Source: BS750m-G69 sp964441235 (lineage in GTDB: Bacteria; Fidelibacterota; UBA2242). Taken from it: 64,000 nt of DNA. The position numbers and the translations under genes are program-made. The notes under the pieces were generated by a model that was given only the letters and a program-made list of their open reading frames with translations, searched no databases and was not told the DNA's origin. Below, in pieces: positions 60,198 through 64,000 of this stretch. The stretch spans positions 1-64,000 of the forward strand of contig CAYTUQ010000007.1 of NCBI GenBank assembly GCA_964441235.1. Reading direction: 5' to 3'. The first letter of the stretch is position 1; each line of letters starts with the position of its first letter.

Positions 60198-61031
60198 CTA
60201 TTCAACCGTCTTATCTAACGGCATACCTAAACTTTCATACAAATTTTTTCTACCAGCCTTATCTTTTGTCAAAATTTCCCGTGCATATTTTGCTACTTGT
60301 TCAGCAACACCTCGGGGAACTACGATTACACCATCGCCGTCTGCTACGACAATATCTCCGGGACAAACAAGCACGCCGCCAATAACCACAGGACGATTGA
60401 CAGATTCTAATTCATTCCTACCCGGGCGTATGCCGCGCCCCTTTTTCCGTAAATATAACGGGACCTTTTCTTTGGCGATTTCATCTGTGTCTCTTGCGTT
60501 TGCATCTGTGACAACACCAACAGCACCACTCTTATGCCAGGCTAAAATATTGTACGAACCAATAGAGCCAATATCCTTGTCCTCAACATCATCGAGAACG
60601 ACGACCGTGCCGGGTTTAATTACTTTTGTGAAAGCTTCATTCGAATATGTATTGTAAAAATGACCTTCCCACTTTTGAAAATCTTCTTCTGGTTCTGGTC
60701 TATCTGGTCGTTGAGTTGGTACATATCGGGCAGTTATGGCAATACCTCTAAATTGATGGGATAAATTATCTAAATCAATCCAATCCGGATGAATAGCAGG
60801 ATCTACTAAACCTGTGCCAGGTAGTCCAACCATGTCCATACCATCAGAGACGTCGGCAACACGTAAACCCTCAAAGAGTTTCAAAATTTTGGCATTCTCT
60901 TCATCCGAATATATTTTTGTTTCGATGAAGTTCATGCCCTTTTCGAGTTCTGTTTTGTCCATTTCCTGTGACAAAACATGTGATGTCAAACATACAAAAA
61001 TACAAAGAAAAAGTTTGATCAGTTTTTGCAT
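60198..61031 (-). CDS. Exported RraA-family protein (copy 2)
   Basis: 277 residues from the ATG at 61031, placed eight bases after AGGAG as in copy 1. Signal peptide about 1-22, then the RraA fold. It is highly similar to 36988-37824, with long identical runs in the C-terminal half. Unlike copy 1 it keeps the consensus ADGDGV loop and NARDTDEI, so it is the better candidate for an active aldolase-type enzyme. It is the first gene of the minus-strand run into the GH5-GH105 fusion. Confidence 0.83.
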   Translation of the reverse strand: MQKLIKLFLCIFVCLTSHVLSQEMDKTELEKGMNFIETKIYSDEENAKILKLFEGLRVADVSDGMDMVGLPGTGLVDPAIHPDWIDLDNLSHQFRGIAITARYVPTQRPDRPEPEEDFQKWEGHFYNTYSNEAFTKVIKPGTVVVLDDVEDKDIGSIGSYNILAWHKSGAVGVVTDANARDTDEIAKEKVPLYLRKKGRGIRPGRNELESVNRPVVIGGVLVCPGDIVVADGDGVIVVPRGVAEQVAKYAREILTKDKAGRKNLYESLGMPLDKTVE

Positions 61032-61182
61032 ACTCATTTCTCCTTTCATAGTTATTTAATTATGAGTCCACTACAAAACAGTTTTCAACTTAAAAAAGGT
61101 CTATAGCCAATATGGATATATCAAAGATATAAATATAAAATTCCACATAATAAGCTGAAGTGAGAAATGTTAATAAGGAATA

Positions 61183-61539
61183 TTACCTTTCCATCTCTTT
61201 ATTTATCATTTTCCATACAGCGTTAAGGTCGCCAGGTTTACTAAAAAATGGGATATTGGCTTTTTTAAGCTGCTTTTTGATAGAAGTCTCATAATAAAAG
61301 CCTGTCATAAGAATTATTTTCTGTTCAGGCTTTTTTGACTTTATTTCCTCAACAAGTTCAAATCCATTCATAACCGGCATGTCGATGTCGGATGACACAA
61401 TATCCGGTTGAATCTTTTCAAAATAATCCAGCGCTTCTTTTCCATTTATAGCTGTAAAGACCTCCAATCCCTTATCCTCGAAAAACGACATATAGAATTC
61501 TCTGATATATGCCTTATCATCAACGATTAAAATTTTCAT
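61183..61539 (-). CDS. CheY-like response regulator receiver
   Basis: 118-residue single receiver domain: acidic pair VDD (7-8), phospho-acceptor Asp 51 in SSDIDMP, Thr 79 in LMTG, and Lys 101 in FSKPG. No output domain. AGGAAG precedes the ATG at 61539. The frame is continuous with the end of the decayed kinase upstream (GTTFTVQLPLKVERKQ), so it was either the C-terminal receiver of a hybrid kinase or a tightly coupled partner. Confidence 0.85.
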   Translation of the reverse strand: MKILIVDDKAYIREFYMSFFEDKGLEVFTAINGKEALDYFEKIQPDIVSSDIDMPVMNGFELVEEIKSKKPEQKIILMTGFYYETSIKKQLKKANIPFFSKPGDLNAVWKMINKEMER

Positions 61540-63295
61540 CTGCTTCCTTTCAACTTTTAAAGGCAACTGAACCGTAAAAGTAGTCCCCTTGCCAACTTCC
61601 GATTCGCTAGCACTCTGCCCTTGTGCTGTTTTTCTACAATATCTTTCACTACTACCAGTCCAAGTCCGGTTCCTAATCCATCTGGTTTTGTTGTATAGTA
61701 AATTTTGAATATCTTATCAAGTTTTTCCTTTTCAATTCCGGAGCCTGTATTCTGAATAGAAATCTCTGCAAATTTTCCATCCTTTGAAACGGAGGATCGA
61801 AGTATAAGGATTTTTTCTTAACTGTCAGCCATAGCGTGTGAAGCATTAACAATAAGATTACGAAATACCTGAATCAAGCGCTCCCTGTCTCCTGTCACTT
61901 ACAGAAGGTCGGGCTGTAAATTTTTATTCACTTCATAATGTTTAATCACTCCGGTTGTTTTAAGGTCTTCAACGCATTCTTCCATAATCTCATTCATATT
62001 AACATTTTCCATATTGGGCGGGGTTGGTTTGGAAAGATTCATAAAAGTAGAAGTGATGTTTTTAATTCTATGTGCCTCTTTAAAAATGATACTGAATGAT
62101 TTTTTTACTTTCTCACTGGTATCCATATTCATACCCAACTGAGCCCAGCCACTAACGCCTGTAAGCGGGTTATTGATCTCATGGGCTATCTTGGCGCCCA
62201 TCTGCCCCAAAGATGCCAGTTTCTCAGATTGAATTAATTTGTCCCTAAGCTGTTTCTCTTCTTCATATGCCCGCTGTAATTTTTCATGAGCCTCAACTAA
62301 TCCTTGATGTATCTTTTGGGCTTCTTCTTCTGCTCGCTTGCGCTCGGTGATGTCACGAGCAACTCCGAGCCTACCGATGAGCTGCCCATTAACATCAAAT
62401 AGCGAAGTCACATTTAATTCTATTGGTATTTTTTCCCCATCCTTATTTAAAAACTCTATCTCGTAAAGTGGAATTTTTCACCAGCAAGTCCTGGTTTGAA
62501 AATGTCAACCGTGGATTTTATATATTCAGGAGCAATAACTTCAGTGAACGAATGTCCCAGAAAATCCCTGACAAGGTAATTAGTAACCTTTTCAAATACA
62601 GGATTAAGGTATGTAAACTTATCTTCCCTGTCTAAACTAAAGACGAAATCATTTATAGTATTGGTTAGTGTACGGTATTTTTCTTCTGATTTTTTTATTC
62701 TATCCTCTGATAGCATGTGCTCTTCTTCCAATTCCAATCTATATAAAGCAAAAGCAATGTCTTCTGCAACCTCTTTGAATAATGTCTGCTCCTGTTCATC
62801 TGAAATGAATTCATTAGACACACTTGCTGATAATAATCCATAAGCTTTATTACTGTATTTTAATCTGGCTGTAATTTCACCCTTTCCTTCACATAAATGT
62901 GAAAGTGGGCAATCTTCACATTCTTTTAAAGGGTCATTTATTACTATTAATTCAGCTTGACTCAGAGTTTTTTGTCCACAGATAGTTAAATATCCCATTT
63001 CAAGTTTTTTAAGCAATGGTTTGAAATTCTCTCCCAATCCGGCTTCAGCAGCGAATGCAAATTTTCTTTCTTCATCAAATAAAACAATCCAGGAGTTGTA
63101 ATATCCTTGATTTTGAACAAGAAGCTCACAAGTCTTTTTAATCAATGTTTTCCTGTCTTTTTCCTTTGTTATCAGTTGATTTACACTCCTGACAGAGCGT
63201 AGAACAAGGTTGAGATGTTTTAATTTGTTTTCTGCTTCCTTGCGCTTAGCAATTTCCCTTTCCAGATCCAGCATCTTCTTCTCAAGCTTATTAAC
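61540..63295 (-). pseudogene. Decayed GAF/PAS sensor histidine kinase
   Basis: Reading the minus strand, the parts of one kinase are all there but in broken frames. A GAF domain and first PAS (63274 to about 62480), with PAS continuing in another frame after a one-base loss in an A-run near 62478. Then HisKA (KLASLGQMGAKIAHEINNPL) up to a TAA at 61899-61901. The HATPase segment (NLIVNASHAM, NTGSGI, GTGLGLVVV) is interrupted by a TAA at 61818-61820, and a shift near 61610-61620 restores GKGTTFTVQLPL. The 5' end stops at a TAG (63296-63298) next to an IS. Confidence 0.8.
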
Positions 63296-63371
63296 CTAGC
63301 TTCGACAGTTGAAATTTCATAAGTCAATAAATAACAGATTGTTACAAATTACAGGCATTATTTTTTCGATA

Positions 63372-63998
63372 CTACATTTTTTTTATTTCAGTTATAACTC
63401 TTTTTAGCGGTTTCATTCTAATCTTGAGCTTTCGATATATCTCACGCTGTTTAATGCCTGGTGGAGTACTTGTTCTAATATGTATAGTCTCTTTATTTTC
63501 AGTGTTAAAGCTAGTTGTTATCCGAACATGAGAGGATAAAATATTCCTAAGCGTTTCCCATCTATAATTAATACCACCCATTCTTAATTTTTTCAATATT
63601 CCGGAAAGTATATGATAGGCAATAACTGTAATAGATATATGGGCGATTGTTGGATCATCTCCCTTGTGATAGTTAGGCCTCATTCCCAATTCCGATTTCA
63701 TACTGCAAAAACAATCTTCAATTCTAGTCAGAGAACGATGTATCTGAGATATCCTCTCATCCAAAAGGTCTAACCTGCTCGTTCTTATTACATACTCTCC
63801 AGCGGTACATTCCTTCGCTTCCCCTTTCGAATTCTTGCTGAATTCAATGTCTGTTACAACTCCATCCTTCTCTTTTACTTCAATATCGTACAGAGTACCA
63901 ACGCCACATTTCTCCTTTAATCTACCTATCCGCTCAACGATTTTAGAGTATTTCTTTTGAGTTCCTTTCTTTTTTAAACCATCCTTTAGATTCTTCAA
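63372..63998 (-). CDS. IS1634/IS4-family transposase, C-terminal part (runs off the window)
   Basis: At least 208 residues; the gene continues beyond the right edge. It has the conserved third-acidic-residue region of IS1634-type transposases: YVIRTSRLDLLDERI, then RIEDCFCSMKSELGMRPNYH (catalytic Glu) and AYHILSGILKKLRMGGI. It is not the same element as the IS at 33-35 kb. Its stop lies about 75 bp from the truncated kinase, so this IS probably inserted into the kinase gene. Confidence 0.8.
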   Translation of the reverse strand: MKNLKDGLKKKGTQKKYSKIVERIGRLKEKCGVGTLYDIEVKEKDGVVTDIEFSKNSKGEAKECTAGEYVIRTSRLDLLDERISQIHRSLTRIEDCFCSMKSELGMRPNYHKGDDPTIAHISITVIAYHILSGILKKLRMGGINYRWETLRNILSSHVRITTSFNTENKETIHIRTSTPPGIKQREIYRKLKIRMKPLKRVITEIKKM

Positions 63999-64000
63999 CC

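Noticed and set aside
1..64000. CRISPR arrays, rRNA or tRNA genes
   Set aside because: I saw no regularly spaced direct repeats with unique spacers and no rRNA or tRNA-like conserved blocks, though I could not run a dedicated search.

Overview
The window is about 64 kb of low-GC bacterial DNA. It most likely comes from an uncultured, polysaccharide-degrading bacterium of the FCB superphylum (Bacteroidota, Ignavibacteria, Calditrichota, KSB1 or Marinimicrobia-like lineages). Three things point there: TonB-dependent receptors with an N-terminal CarboxypepD_reg-like domain; a one-protein hybrid two-component regulator (propeller, kinase, receiver and AraC HTH); and secreted proteins ending in the 'YPNPFNP' FlgD-Ig/Por-type C-terminal domain. 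No SusD-like gene is visible, which argues against a classical Bacteroides-type locus. The phylum is inference only.

Layout. 0-11.7 kb is core genome on the plus strand: tmk, an S41 C-terminal processing peptidase, a large membrane protein with a degenerate spermidine-synthase-like domain, then ffh-rpsP-khpA-rimM-trmD-rplS. A lone minus-strand SIR2-domain gene (candidate NAD-linked defence effector) sits at 5.6-7.0 kb. The rest is almost entirely minus strand and accessory. 11.7-17.2 kb holds three sulfatases (one broken by an in-frame stop) and the radical-SAM enzyme that matures them. 17.3-31.8 kb holds a purple-acid-phosphatase-like enzyme, a secreted beta-helix protein, two near-duplicate TonB-dependent receptors and the hybrid regulator. 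Both receptors carry the same pair of 22-bp-spaced direct repeats about 95-130 bp upstream, a good candidate operator for the regulator. 31.9-35.8 kb holds an IS110 stub and a complete IS1634-like element (14-bp inverted repeats, 6-bp target duplication) that split a secreted-protein gene; an intact paralogue lies at 49.5-50.7 kb. 35.8-61.0 kb is a large carbohydrate-degradation block: GH105, GH5, AGE-family epimerase, GH26-GH5 bimodular mannanase, DUF5060-type hydrolase, GH2, GH3, GH5-GH105 fusion, two exported RraA-family proteins, an SDR, a sugar isomerase-like TIM barrel and others. 61.2-64 kb holds a response regulator, a decayed sensor kinase and the 3' end of another transposase.

Working together (inference): GH26/GH5 enzymes would cut beta-mannan or glucomannan outside the cell, the receptors import oligosaccharides, the AGE epimerase and GH2/GH3 enzymes finish the breakdown, and GH105, sulfatases and phosphatase trim decorated (uronate- or sulfate-bearing) chains. 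The hybrid regulator would sense the sugar and induce the receptors.

The most unexpected structural signal is in the intergenic DNA: repeated arrays of tiny palindromes of constant architecture (4-bp stem, 3-nt loop, 4-bp stem, abutting or 1 nt apart) but varying sequence, sometimes closed by an outer stem into a cloverleaf (best at 168-230). Many genes here also show recent rearrangement: duplication, gene conversion, IS insertion, internal deletion and frameshift.
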